From positions 5,251,493 through 5,315,492 of the forward strand of contig NC_133287.1 of assembly GCF_005239225.2 (NCBI RefSeq): DNA of 64,000 nucleotides, written 5' to 3'. The DNA comes from Populus alba. Taxonomy: Eukaryota; Streptophyta; Magnoliopsida; Malpighiales; Salicaceae. The notes beneath the pieces were generated by a model that made no database searches, had not been told where the DNA came from, and saw only the letters and a list, made by a program, of their open reading frames with translations. Made by a program: the position numbers and the translations under genes. Of the stretch, positions 24,082 to 35,696 are shown in pieces. Numbering within the stretch: position 1 is the stretch's first letter; each line of letters begins with the position of its first letter.

Positions 24082-25094
24082 ATTTAGTTGGACCGGCCCA
24101 GCCCCAGTTAGTATATTAATATATATTATATTATTATTATATTATTATATTATGCATGTGTGTGTATATGTGTATATATATTTTTTTTTTTTTTCTCAAA
24201 AAAAATATAAAAAAAATATAAAAATTTCTGAAAAGTAAAAAATATATTGTTGTTTTTGGTATATTTTGATTTGCAATTTTTTATATACTATGGGGATGTA
24301 ATTTCAGTATTTAAAAAACACCTGTTTTCGTAAAAAAAAAGAGTTTATAAAAAAAAAATGTTTCGTTTTCATGCATACGGCCAATACACTAGCATGTTTT
24401 GAATGTCCTTTTATATATATAATAAAAAAATATTGGAAGTTTTGAAAATGTGTTTTCGCATAGATTTCTTAAACACAAAAAAAAATCATTTTCTTGCATT
24501 TGTGGATTTTACAACCTGTTTGTAAAACTCCAAAGGGTATTGGCCAATATTCCAAAAACTATAAAAATCTTATTTTGGGAGGAGAAGTTGTGGTTATTGT
24601 TCACCGCTAATGTTTGGATGAAGAAATCCTTAAAAGGACGAACATCCAAAATATTATCGGGAGTAATAAATCAACGCGCATGTTTGAAAGAAGCTTTGGT
24701 TGCAATCGAGAACATTTCAAAATTTTAATTTTTTTTTTTTTTCTCCACGGTTTACGAGTCGTGAAAAGTAATTGTTTTTTTTAAGAATTGTGAAATTCTT
24801 TTATTCTCTTATCCTTGCGATTTACGAGTTGACGGGATTAGAAAACACCAACACCATAGACTATAAAGCAAACCAAACACCAAGCAGCTTACCTTAGGTA
24901 GGGCGTACTAGGGGTGCTAGTACCTTCCCTTTACGCAACCAGTCCCTTGCCTTAGAATCTCTGAAAGACCAGTTAGGGTTCCTAGTGACCAAATACTAGG
25001 TGGCGACTCCAAAGAACCAAATCCTTAGAACACCACGAAAATCGCCAGCCGATGTCGTGCCTTTATAAAAAAATTTTGTGGGGGTGTGACAGAA

Positions 25095-25112
25095 TGGCGA
25101 CTCCGCTGGGGA
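25095..25112 (+). other. Primer binding site, tRNA-Arg type
   Basis: TGGCGACTCCGCTGGGGA, 3 nt after the 5' LTR end. It begins TGG, as needed to pair with a tRNA CCA end. As I recall the plant tRNA-Arg(ACG) 3' end, this is its full 18-nt complement, and tRNA-Arg priming is known for Ogre elements. Confidence 0.8.
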
Positions 25113-25618
25113 TGTTAGGACTAAGCTTGATTTGTTTGTTTGTTTATGTTATATGTTATTGGTTTTTGTTTTCTTATGATGTTTTGTTTAAAAGCTTTAG
25201 CATATATCTTTACATTCTATCATACATGCCATAGTCATGATTCACTTTATTATTATTATTATGTTTTGGAGGGCACACACATGTAACTCTAAGTTTAAGT
25301 GGGGGACTAGCAGCTTGCCTTATGACTTGAGTCAAGGCTTAAGTTTGTGTAAACCCCAACTCTTTGCTGAGTGTTTAGACTGATAGTGATTGGTACACGT
25401 GCCATCCCACTATCTGCTGGACCTCCATATCGCCTTTACGAGGGTGATCACTGGAACAGCAAGAGACCCTCTTTTAGAGACCTAGTAGTAAACCTACCCT
25501 ATGTCTTACGTAAAAGAACTAGAACCTATCCTTAGGGTGTATGTTCCAATATAAATCTTTTGCATCGAAACAAGACTAACCCCCCATGCATTTTGAATTT
25601 GCAGGATTTGTGAACGAA
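25113..25618 (+). other. Ogre 5' untranslated leader
   Basis: Between the primer site and the first ATG of ORF1. No frame is open over a useful length. It ends with the acceptor-like 'ttttgaatttgcag' (AG at 25,603-25,604). This is the stretch that a leader intron would remove. Confidence 0.6.
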
Positions 25619-27753
25619 ATGACCATCACCAAATCTTCCATAGAGTATGGAAAGAATTCTGAACTGTCACAATTGATTGAAGGAGACTGCCTTAGAAGCG
25701 ATGCTAAGAAGATGTCGCCAATCAAGAACCTGAATTGCATATTGAATGAGGTGAACAAGTTAACGACTCATTTTTCAGAATGTGGATAAAGATGCATTTT
25801 TTAGGAAATACGGACGTTTGATGGAAATCGCAAAGGTAGAAGTGTTAAGCCCAGCGGTGCGAGCCTTAGTTTCATTTTTGGGATCCAGAATACCGATGTT
25901 TCTCCTTTGGAAGCATAGACTTGTGCCCCACGATTGAGGAATATGGATTGTTGACCGAGTTTCCGAATGACCTGTATCGGATTTATTCTCCTTTGAGATC
26001 CGACAAGATCATCCCTGAGCTGTCAAAAACTGCTCAGAATCTCCAACTTGGAAAAGTTTCTGGAAAAGAATGGCACCGGTTTGAAATGGAGGATGCTAGA
26101 GTTGGAAAAAGGAGTCAGAAGTAGAAAAAGAGAGATTGATTGCCTTAGGTATATTTGGCCTTGTGTTGTTCCCAAGTCAGACTGGTTTAGTAAGCTTGGA
26201 GGCCGCCGCTGCTTATGTGGAGTACGAGAACACACAGATCAATCCAGTGGTTGCTATCTTAGCCGAAACATTTTTGACACTTAACCATTGTAGAAAAGCT
26301 GGAAAAGGAGCAATGAGATGTTGCACGCAACTGTTGTATATTTGGATGGTGAAGCCATATCGAAACAAAGAAACCTGTCTTCAATAATTTTTGGTGGTTC
26401 ACTCAAAAACCCCTAAAGATTGTGGAAGAAGAAGAATGGGGAGATCTAGACAACCAGGGGTTGGGTTGATAAATTGGAAGGATTACCTAATAGCGATTTT
26501 AAATGGAGAGCACCATGGGTAACAAACAACGAAGGTCCTAATGAGTTGTGGACAAAGGCATTGGGTACCATTGGTGGGGATTACGGGTTATGTGAGTTAT
26601 GCTCCGACTTTAGTGGTAAGACAATTCGGGGGCATACAGTTTGTTCCCAGAACTATGGGAATTGCTCAATTCTTTGGTCTGTTCAAAAGATCCCATGGCA
26701 AAAGAAGTTTTGGAGATCATCAAACAAGATTGGAAGCATCTAGTGTTGGTGGAAATAGAAGGTTTGAGAGATCCAGTGTGAGCGAAGGATATGTAAAATG
26801 GAGAGCCTCAGCTGCTTCAGCCATGCCTTGCGCTATAGAGAGAGCCTATTAAGGGAAAAGAGGTTAATATTGAAGATGATTTAGCTGCTTCAGCCATGCC
26901 TCGTGTAGAAGTCAAATCTCCTCAAACCATAGAGGAACCCCTCAAAAGAAAGAGGGTTAACGGTGAATTGAGAAGGCAAGTGGACAAACTAAGGATAGAG
27001 TTGAGCAAGAGCAGAAAGGACAAGGCGACGTTGGAAGGAATGATGCTAGGAGATGATAAAAGGAGAACATTTCTAGATGAGCAAATACAGTCTAGAGATG
27101 CGAAAATAACCAAGCTTGAGTTAAAGTTGGTTGAGGAGAAGATTGCTAGGGAAAGGAGTGAGAAGGAGCTTAAAGGGTTGAGTTTGGATTGGATGCAAAG
27201 TTGTTCTGAACTTGAAGCAATGGAGATGGACTTTAGCGATTGCCAAGAAAGTGCAAAATATTACCAAGAAAAATTTGTGCAAGTGCAATTCGAACTAATG
27301 GATAGGATTAAGAGGTATAAGGATTTGAATAAGAAATATATAGAGTTGGAAAGCAAAATGGGAGGATTCGAGGATGATAAAGCGGAGTTAGCAGCCAAGA
27401 GGAGTGAGATAAAAGTTGCAAGGATAAAGCTCGACAAAGAACGCGAAAAGTCGAAGTATTTGGACGAGAAGCTAGTAGCAACGGAAAAGCACAAGGATCG
27501 AATCGACGCCAACAACATTGCTTTGAACAGAACAAACATGTTGCTCATAGAAAAAATGACCAAAACCGATGAGCAAATGGATGAAGCTGCTGCACATGCT
27601 CGAATTATTAGAATCAATGCACGGAATGTGGGAGGAGACATCATTCGCTATCGCCGAAGCCTAGCCGAAACCGATGCCTTTTTAGGGAAGATTGAGAACC
27701 GCGGCTTTGCTTTCTTACCTTTGGCTAAAGAGTTTATGGAGGAAAGAGATTAG
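25619..27753 (+). pseudogene. Ogre ORF1: DUF7745-like domain plus long coiled coil, frameshifted
   Basis: Extra ORF upstream of gag. Pieces in different frames read as one protein: 25,619-25,789; 25,921-26,124; 26,136-26,387 (segment ALGIFGLVLFPSQTG, then VVAILAETFLTLNHC); 26,541-26,852 (YAPTLVVRQFGGIQFVPR, then GIAQFFGLF); and 26,896-27,753 (285 codons). The middle segments look like the plant DUF7745 family found in Ogre-type ORF1 proteins. The last piece is highly charged with heptad-like Lys/Glu/Leu patterns, so a coiled coil. Function is unknown; a role in particle assembly or RNA binding is only a guess. At least four one-base shifts break this copy. Confidence 0.75.
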
Positions 27754-28059
27754 CATGTTGTATTTTTTTAAAAATGTATTTTTATCCAAGCATTAATGAA
27801 AAGGGCGTTGACCCATCTTCTTATGCAAAATCTGTCTCTTGGTGAACATGATTCTAGCAAAACGACTCGAAAGGCAGAACTTCTATCAAAGCAATGTGAC
27901 AAGAGAATGCTTATAATGGGATGGTTATTTTTCGTTCACAATAAAACATGCATGCATCCATCACAATCATACATTTTCTCATACATCTATGCATGCATCT
28001 CCAGATCGTGAAACATAGGTCCCACATCCAGAGTCCACCAAACCCGGTCCAGATCAAGA

Positions 28060-29699
28060 ATGGAAAACGAAGAAAGAGCTCAGTTAGAGTCACACTACCA
28101 GACCGAGTTGGAATCCGTGAAAAATGAAGTTTCCCGGTTGACCAATCTGCTTGAGCAACTTTTAAAAGCCAAGAATGGGGAGGGAACATCTACCCAACCA
28201 CCTATAGGAGCACCGTCGGCCCCTGTCCCGGGGTATCTCAGAAACATGGGGGCAGATTCAGCAACGGGGCAGCACTTTACACCTGTTATTCCCATTCAGC
28301 CCCCTCAAGCTCATATCACTGTAGATTTAACAGCCGAGGGGCCTTCCGATAATAGGTCCACGGGTTTTTGTGAATGATGACAAGATATCAGCATTAGAAG
28401 AAAGGTTAAGAGCAGTCGAGGGAAATGATTGGTTTGACCCCTTGCGAACGTCGGAAATATGCTTGGTACCTAACCTCACGGTACCAAAAGATTTTAGGAT
28501 ACCAGAGTTTATAAGGTATACTGGGTTGGAATGCCCAAACACTCACCTTCGATCTTATTGCAACAAGATGGCTGAAGTAATTCATGACGATAAGTTAATG
28601 ATCTACTTTTTCCAAGACAGTCTATCGGGATCTGCGCTAAGTTGGTACATGAGGCTGGATAATGTCAAGATTAAGAAATGGAAGGATTTAGTGGAGGCTT
28701 TCCTAAAGCAATACAAGTTCAATTTGGAAAATTGCTCCAGATCGAACGAGCCTCATGTCGATGGAAAAGAGAAACCAAGAGTCAGTGAGGGCTTATGCAC
28801 AAAGATGGAGGGACGAGGCCACGCACGTGCAACCCCCTTTGATAGAAACGGAGATGGTGACTTTGTTCGCCAATACATTCAAGGCACCTTACTATGAGCA
28901 TTTAATGGGTAGCTCATCTCAACATTTCTATGATGTTGTACGTGTGGCGGAAAGAATCGAGCAAGGAATTAAAGCAGGGCGCATAGCAGAGCCTTTAGAG
29001 AAGAAAGGTTTTATGGGAAGGAAAAGAGAAGGGGACGTTAACAATTTGGAAGGCGGATATAAAGGCAAGAAAGTAAATTTCCACAGCCCACAAGCACCTA
29101 CCTCTCAATCCCCACGCATAAACTTTAACCAATCTTTTTCACCTAACCGAACAAATAACCAACCAAACTATCAAAATCACTACCAAAGACCCCACTCAGG
29201 ATACACCTCAGAACAATTGCCACCATTACCCATGCCTTTGAAGGACATGTATGCCAAACTTTTAAGCATTGGGCAAGTAGCTCCTATCCCTACACTACCG
29301 CTACAACCACCATTCCCAATTTGGTACAAGCCCGATTTGACTTGCGAGTACCACGGGGGTAATCCTGGGCATGGGATTGAAACCTGCTATGCATTCAAGA
29401 AGAGGTTATTGGAGCTTATTAAGTTAGGATGGGTATCCTTCGAAGACAAGCCCAATGTTAATTCAAACCCATTGCCTAAACATGTTCCAAACAGTGGCGG
29501 AATAGGCATGATCGAAGTGGGAAATCAATGCAAGGTGTTGAAGGTGCCGATGAAAAGGTTGTACGACATGTTAGTACAATCAGGATTTCTAGCGGTGAAG
29601 GAGGTAAGCCGATTGGAGAGGGGGGACTACTGTGAGTTCCATGGAAGAGAAGGACATCACATTGAGGATTGCACCCGAATTTTGCGAAAAGATTGCTAA
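28060..29699 (+). pseudogene. gag: Ogre gag (capsid-like polyprotein), two frameshifts
   Basis: Starts at ATG 28,060 with a short coiled coil and a Pro-rich stretch. The frame changes near 28,365, continues through the retrotransposon-gag core (segments FRIPEFIRYTGLECPN and KWKDLVEAFLKQYKF), and changes again near 28,750 into the piece 28,755-29,699. That piece has RAYAQRWRDEATHV, a Pro/Asn/Gln-rich stretch, and two Cys/His segments (CEYHGGNPGHGIETC and CEFHGREGHHIEDC) fitting a CX3H-type zinc-binding arrangement in place of a classic CCHC knuckle. Gag would form the cytoplasmic virus-like particle. The third break, near 29,695, separates it from the protease region. Confidence 0.85.
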
Positions 29700-29725
29700 A
29701 AATGTTGAGGATGGACAATTAAGGA

Positions 29726-31362
29726 TTGAACCAATGGAGAGCAGGTGTGGAAGTAAGTATGACGGAAGGTCAAGATCAGATGGCAGGAGTTTGCAGGGTT
29801 CAACAGACTGCTAACGGGCCCCCAAGGCTGATCTTGGTTAAACCGTCCTGCACAAAAGAGAATCACAATGCCATGCCGTACAATTATGGGTATGCCTCCA
29901 ACGTTCGAGCTCCTCTTCCTTTGTTCCAGACGGAGATAAGTGGTTTGACCAGAAGTGGTCGTTGCTTTACGCCTGAAGAATGGAGGAAGGAAAAGGGTAA
30001 AGAAGTGGTAGATCTGGACAAAGCACCAGAAGTTAATAAGCCAGTAACGGAAGAGGAATCAAATGAATTTTTGAAGTTGATCAAGCATAGCGAATATTGC
30101 ATAGTGGATCAACTAAAAAAGACTCCAGCTCGGATCTCCCTTATGTCCTTGATACTCAGCTCTGAGCCGCATCGGAATGCCTTGCAAAAGGTATTAAATG
30201 AGGCATATGTACCTCAGGACATTGAGCATAAAACTATGGAGCATTTAGTGGGGAGGATCCATGCAACTGATTACCTCTACTTCACGGCTGATGAGCTTGA
30301 TTCTGAAGGTACCGGACACAACAAGCCTTTATACATCACGGTTAGGTGCAAAGACTGCCTCGTAGGGAAGGTGCTCGTCGATAATGGCTCGGCCCTGAAC
30401 GTATTGCCAAAGCACATTTTAGAGGAAATGCCGATTGATGAATCTCATATGAAGCCAAGTACTATGATGGCTAGAGCATATGATGGCTCACCTAGGCCAA
30501 TACTTGGGACTTTAGAAGTGGAGCTATATGTGGGACCGCAGATGTTCCTAGTGACACTTCAGGTTATGGATATTCACCCTTCCTATAGTATGTTGTTGGG
30601 AAGACCTTGGATCCACGCAGCGGGGGCAGTAGCTTCATCATTACACCAATGTTTGAAGTACATCATGAATGGGATGTTAGTAACCGTCAGGGCTGAGGAG
30701 GCAATAGCCATGACAAAGAATGTGGCTGTGCCTTTCATCGAAGCGGGGGATTGCAAGGATAACAATATCCATGCTTTTGAGATCGTGAACACTGACTGGG
30801 TACCAGAAAACACCGTGTTGAGAAGACCAAGGATCTCAGAAGCAGCCAGGATGGCAAGTCTATGTTTCTTGAACCGTGGGGTCCCACGTCGATATAACCT
30901 CGCTTGCGGAATACCAGAAGGGGTTAATCCGACAAGGAAGAGAAAGGCTGATCAAAGATTTGGGCTAGGATATCAACCTAACCAAGAGGATTATCGTTGG
31001 GCTGCTGATCGGAGAAGGACAAGAAGGATGGCTAGAATTAAAGGAAGAGATCTTGAAGAAGAACAGCTGGAAATCCCTCCCCTTAGCGTATCATTCCCAA
31101 GAGCTGCATACATAGTGCAACATGATAAGGGAGCTGAAAGCCTGGGTCTAGAGTTGGCAAAAATGAGCATAAACACCTTGGAGGGAAAGGAGAAGGAAAA
31201 AGGTGATGCGAAAGAAATAGCGGGAAAAGAAGATGAAGTGCTGCCACAACTGACGATCCATACACTAGAAGAAGTCTCCGCCAAGACCTTTGTGCGCAAG
31301 TTGGCTCAAGGCGAAAAGTTCCAGAATTGGGTGACCCAAGAAGCTCCAATGGTTTTCAAAAT
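29726..31362 (+). CDS. Ogre pol part 1: aspartic protease region (exon before intron)
   Basis: Open from about 29,726 to a TAA at 31,364; the frame has no credible ATG at its start, as expected for the middle of a gag-pol polyprotein. The protease core is LVDNGSALNVLPKHIL with the catalytic Asp at 30,380-30,382, followed by the LLGRPWIHAAGAV segment. The DNGS form in place of D-S/T-G is usual for Tat-lineage proteases. The protease would cut the polyprotein inside the particle. The C-terminal 150 residues are charged and of no clear function. The end of this exon is the donor GTAAAC at 31,363. Confidence 0.8.
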
Positions 31363-31576
31363 GTAAACCAACTTTGTTTGCCTTAGAATGTTTTTTGTCA
31401 TTTGCTTATGCTTGCTTTATTTTCTCTAGTTGACAATCGAGGCTCATGATGTCAGCTAGATTCTATGTTTGTCATGGAGCCCACCTTTTCCCTTTGAATA
31501 AATGTGAGATCATGCACTTTTTCAAAAAATTGATTATTTATATATGCATTTTACACCAAGCACTTCCCGCTTTCAG
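31363..31576 (+). other. Intron between protease and RT
   Basis: Donor AAAT|GTAAAC at 31,363 and acceptor 'cacttcccgctttcag' ending at 31,576 give a 214-nt intron holding several stops. Joining 31,362 to 31,577 continues the upstream frame into the open frame running to 31,826. Ogre elements are known to carry an intron at this place in pol. Splicing here is inferred from sites, frame and family. Confidence 0.75.
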
Positions 31577-34500
31577 GAATCCTGAAAGCGGATCTCCTAC
31601 AACATCACATACATCTAGCCTCAAGAATAAATGGCCAAACTTGAACGAGCATGTAATATCTATGGAAGAAGAAGAGTGGGATGAAAGCAACATCAGTGAA
31701 TTCACCAGGCTAGTAGAACAACAGGAACAGACTTGGAAGCCTGCCACCGAGGAACTCGAAACTATCAATGTGGGCAATGGTCAGCTCAGGAAAGAGTTGA
31801 AAATAGGTACCTTAAATTACTTCTGAACAAAGGATAAAACTGATCACCCTATTACAAGAATATTCGGATGTCTTTGCTTGGTCATATGAAGATATGCCCG
31901 GTTTGGATACAAGTATTGTAGAACACAAGATACCGTTGGAAGAAGGGTATAAGCCAGTCAAGCAGAAACTGAGGAGGGCCCACCCGGACGTCTGGATCAA
32001 GGTCAAGGCAGAACTCGAAAAGCAATGGGATGCTGGCTTTCTAGAAGTAGTTAGATATCCGCAATGGGTATCTAACATTGTGGTGGTGCCTAAGAAGGAA
32101 GGGAAGATTAGAGTTTGTGTAGATTTTCGGAATTTGAATAGAGCTAGTCCTAAGGATGATTTTCCTCTACCACACATAGATGTTTTAGTGGATAACGCTG
32201 CCCGAAGTTCCACTTATTCCTTTATGGACGGTTTTTCAGGATACAATCAAATAAAAATGGCTCCCGAGGATAAGGCGAAAACAACTTTTATCACACCTTG
32301 GGGGACCTACTGCTACAAGGTCATGCCATTTGGGTTAAAGAATGCGGGTGCAACATATCAAAGAGCAATGGTGACTCTATTCCACGACATGATGCACAAA
32401 GAAATTGAGGTGTATGTAGATGATATGATTGCCAAGTCTAAAAAGGAACAAGATCATGTGGAAGTTTTAAGGAAGTTATTTGAGAGGTTGAGGAAGTATG
32501 AACTAAGGCTTAATCCTGCAAAATGTTCATTCGGAGTTAAATCAGGCAAGCTGTTGGGATTTGTGGTAAGCGATAGAGGTATAGAGGTGGATCCAGACAA
32601 AGTAAGGGCCATTCAAGCTATGTCATCCCCTAAGACGGAGAAAGAAGTAAGAGGATTCTTAGGAAGGTTGAATTACATTGCTCGATTTATAGCTCAGCTA
32701 ACAACAACATGCGAGCCTATATTCCGACTACTAAGGAAAAAGAACCCTGGAACCTGGAATGAGGAGTGTGAGGAGGCGTTCAATAAAATCAAGCATTATT
32801 TACAAAATCCACCTCTACTGGTGCCTCCTGTATCAGGGAAACCTCTAGTATTATATCTAACCGTAACTGAAGTAGCCATGGGATGTGTATTGGGTCAGCA
32901 TGATGAAACCGGAAGGAAGGAAAGAGCTATTTATTACTTGAGTAAGAAATTCACTGAATGTGAGTCCAGATACACGGAGATAGAAAAGTTGTGTTGTGCA
33001 TTGGTGTGGGCGGCAAAAAGGTTGCGACATTACATGTTATACTATACCACTTGGTTGATTTCAAAATTGGATCCCCTGAGGTATATTTGTAATAAGCCTT
33101 TTCTCTCAAGTCGAATTGCAAGGTGGCAGGTTTTATTAGCAGAATATGACATAGTGTACATGACAAGGAAAGCCGTAAAAGGGAGTGCCATTGCAGACCA
33201 TCTGGCCGATAATGCTGTTGAAGATTACGAACCTTTGGATTTTGATTTCCCTGATGAAGATATATCGTCAATAGAAAAGGAAGGAGAGAAGACAGAGTGG
33301 TGGACCATGTTTTTTGACGGGGCGGTAAATGTATATGGTAACGGGGCAGGGGCGGTAATAATCTCTCCTGATAAGAAACAATACCCAGTTTCGGTCAAAC
33401 TACATTTTGAGTGCACCAACAATACAGCTGAGTACGAAGCTTGTATACTCGGTTTAGAAGCGGCATTGGAGTTAAGGATAAAGAAGATAGATGTATATGG
33501 GGATTCAATGTTGATCATCTGCCAGGTCAAAGGGGAATGGCAAACCAAAGAGGAAAAGTTGAGGCCGTACCAGGAATACCTATCTATGCTAGCAAAGGAA
33601 TTTGAAGAAATTAGATTCACCCATCTAGGAAGGGAAGGGAACCATTTTGCGGATGCTTTGGCCACACTAGCTGCTATGACTACCATTGACCTCAAATGCA
33701 AGGTACAACCGGTACACATTGATATTAGAAATGATCCAGCGCACTGTTGTTTAGTCGAAGGAGAGGTGGACGGACAACCTTGGTATTACGATATCAAGAA
33801 TCTTGTGCGGAATCAGGAATATCCGGTGGGAGCTTCTAAAACGGATAAGAAAACCTTGAGAAGGTTGGCTATAGACTTCTATTTAGATGGAGAGATTTTA
33901 TATAAAAGATCATTTGATGGTACCCTGTTAAGGTGTTTGGATGAAGCAGATGCTAGAAAGGCATTAAGAGAGGTCCATGAGGGGATTTGCTCAACCCATG
34001 CTAGCGGGCACATGATGGCAAGGAAAATCCAAAGGGCTGGTTATTTTTGGATGACACTAGAAAAAGATTGTATCAACTATGTCAGAAAATGTCACAAATG
34101 TCAAATTTACAGTGATAAGGTCAATATGCCACCAGCTCCTCTGTTTAACTTAACATCTCCATGGCCTTTCGCGATGTGGGGAATTGATGTGATTGGACCT
34201 GTAAACCCAAAAGCGAGCAATGGTCATAGATTTATCCTCGTGGCTATTGACTACTTCACAAAATGGGTAGAAGCCGGGTCATTTGCTCATGTGACACAAA
34301 AAGTGGTGAAGAAATTTTATTGAGAGAGATTTGATATGTCGGTATGGTCCCCCAGAACAGATTATAACTGATAATGCCCAGAATTTCAACGGCAAGATGA
34401 TAATAGAGCTCTGCACTAAATGGAAAATCAAGCATTCCAATTCTTCGCCATATAGACCAAAGATGAATGGGGCGGTAGAAGCTGCTAACAAGAATGTCAA

Positions 34501-35029
34501 AAAGATTGTTCAGAAGATGGTAGTCACCTATAAGGATTGGCATGAGATGTTACCATTTGCCCTTCACGCATATCGCACCGCAGTTCGAACCTCAACAGGG
34601 ACTACCCCATATTCTTTGGTATACGGTATGGAGGCAGTGATGCCTTTGGAAGTGGAAATCCCATCGTTAAGAGTGTTAATAGATTCTGAGATAGAAGAGG
34701 CCGAGTGGGCCAGAGTGAGATACGAGCAATTGAACTTGATCAGTGAGAAGAGGATGGCCGCAATATGTCATCACCAACTTTACCAGAAGCGAATGGCTAA
34801 GGCGTATGATAAGAATGTTAGACCGCGTATGTTTCAAGAAGGGGATCTAGTATTGAAGAAAATATTGTCATTACCAGGAGATGATCGAAGCAAATGGGCA
34901 CCAAATTATGAGGGTCCTTATGTAGTAACAAAGGCATTCTCAGGAGGAGCGTTGAAGTTAGCTAGAATGGATGGAGAAGATCTAGCTCGGCCTGTGAATT
35001 CTGACTCTGTAAAAAGATATTACGCTTGA
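31577..35029 (+). pseudogene. pol: Ogre pol part 2: RT, RNase H, second RNase H, integrase; two frameshifts
   Basis: From the intron acceptor the frame runs to a stop at 31,824, where it shifts by one base; the next piece (first ATG 31,894) runs to 34,323. RT: VYVDDMIAK with Asp codons at 32,419-32,424. First RNase H: region AIYYLSKKFTECESRYTEIE. Second RNase H: MFFDGAVN (33,316), TAEYEACILGLEAAL, VYGDSMLI and NHFADALATLA, supplying D-E-D-D. Integrase: HHCC zinc region ending CHKCQIY, then catalytic Asp at 34,186 and, after a one-base shift in a T run near 34,315-34,321, Asp 34,370 and Glu 34,478. It ends with a GPYVV-type C-terminal domain and has no chromodomain. All catalytic residues are present, so loss of function rests only on the indels. 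Confidence 0.9.
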
Positions 35030-35696
35030 TGTAGTTCCCTAAATTAATAAAGCAAAGTTTGGCCATTGATTTCTTTCCTTTTTGTGCATTGATCTCACAA
35101 CAATCTTTTTGCATTAATCCCAACAGTGCATCTCCTCACTCATTTAAAAAGTTTAGCATCGACTGAACGAATTTCTTCTCTATATAAAAGCTCAAACTAG
35201 GATTACACCTCTACACTGGGGGCAATACAAGATGTTTTATACGGAAGCCTATAGATTTGAAAACCAAGCTAAAGCATTTGACAAAAGCAATGACATAAAA
35301 GCAAGAACAAGTCTTACATTTTGAGAAAAGGGCTACTTGAGGAAAGTCAAATACTTTTTCTCCAAGAATATGATAAGAAAAAAAGGCAACACGAGAGATG
35401 AATCCGGCGTACGACTTCAAAAGCACGCTCATGTTACGAGGAAGTCTCATGAACATAGAAAAGAGGATGGGGGCCTATGTTTCAAAACCAGGTACGAATG
35501 CATGCATTGCATCTAATCATAAAGTCATTGCACGTATGTTTTTTTTATCGTTACAGGAGGAGATCTTAGTGCATTCTAACGAGATTGTGGACGAAGAAAG
35601 AATTATTGAGTTGAGTCTAGAACAGAAAAAAAGAGAAGATAATATTTTTCAGACCCTGCCAACAGGAAGAACGACATCGATGGCAATTGGTAAAAG
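35030..35696 (+). other. Ogre 3' untranslated spacer
   Basis: Between the pol stop and the hairpin array. It contains 'acactgggggcaat' at about 35,213, a phrase often seen after pol in Tat elements. An open frame of 276 codons starting at 35,398 runs into the hairpin array; I do not treat it as a gene. Confidence 0.5.

Larger units (their letters stand above)
22424..25091 (+). repeat. Ogre element 5' LTR
   Basis: 2,668 bp, TGTTGTAACC ... GTGTGACA. U3 carries repeated 'gggcttaattg' phrases and an 'aacgacgccgtttc' palindromic box (about 23,128). TATAAAT is at 23,469-23,475, then a purine-rich leader, CAG|GT at 23,769, a run of GC-rich hairpins 23,824-24,081, AT-rich sequence, and U5 boxes AGAATCTCTG (about 24,954), GGTTCCTAGTGACCA (about 24,978) and GGTGGCGACTCC (about 24,992). 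Differences from the 3' LTR that I could see are length changes in homopolymer or simple runs, not substitutions. Confidence 0.95.

Noticed and set aside
23029..24238. Several open frames of 75-161 codons in the 5' LTR (and equivalents at 37,273-38,327)
   Set aside because: They lie in the GC-rich leader and hairpin region, overlap on both strands and differ in frame between the two LTRs.
24940..25000. A tRNA gene or tRNA-derived SINE in the U5 region
   Set aside because: The short tRNA-like boxes are on the complementary strand, out of tRNA order and without arms that fold as a tRNA. Extended primer pairing is the better reading.
27261..27644. Minus-strand frame inside ORF1 (also 33,225-33,719 inside pol)
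   Set aside because: Shadow of the plus-strand coding region, without domains of its own.
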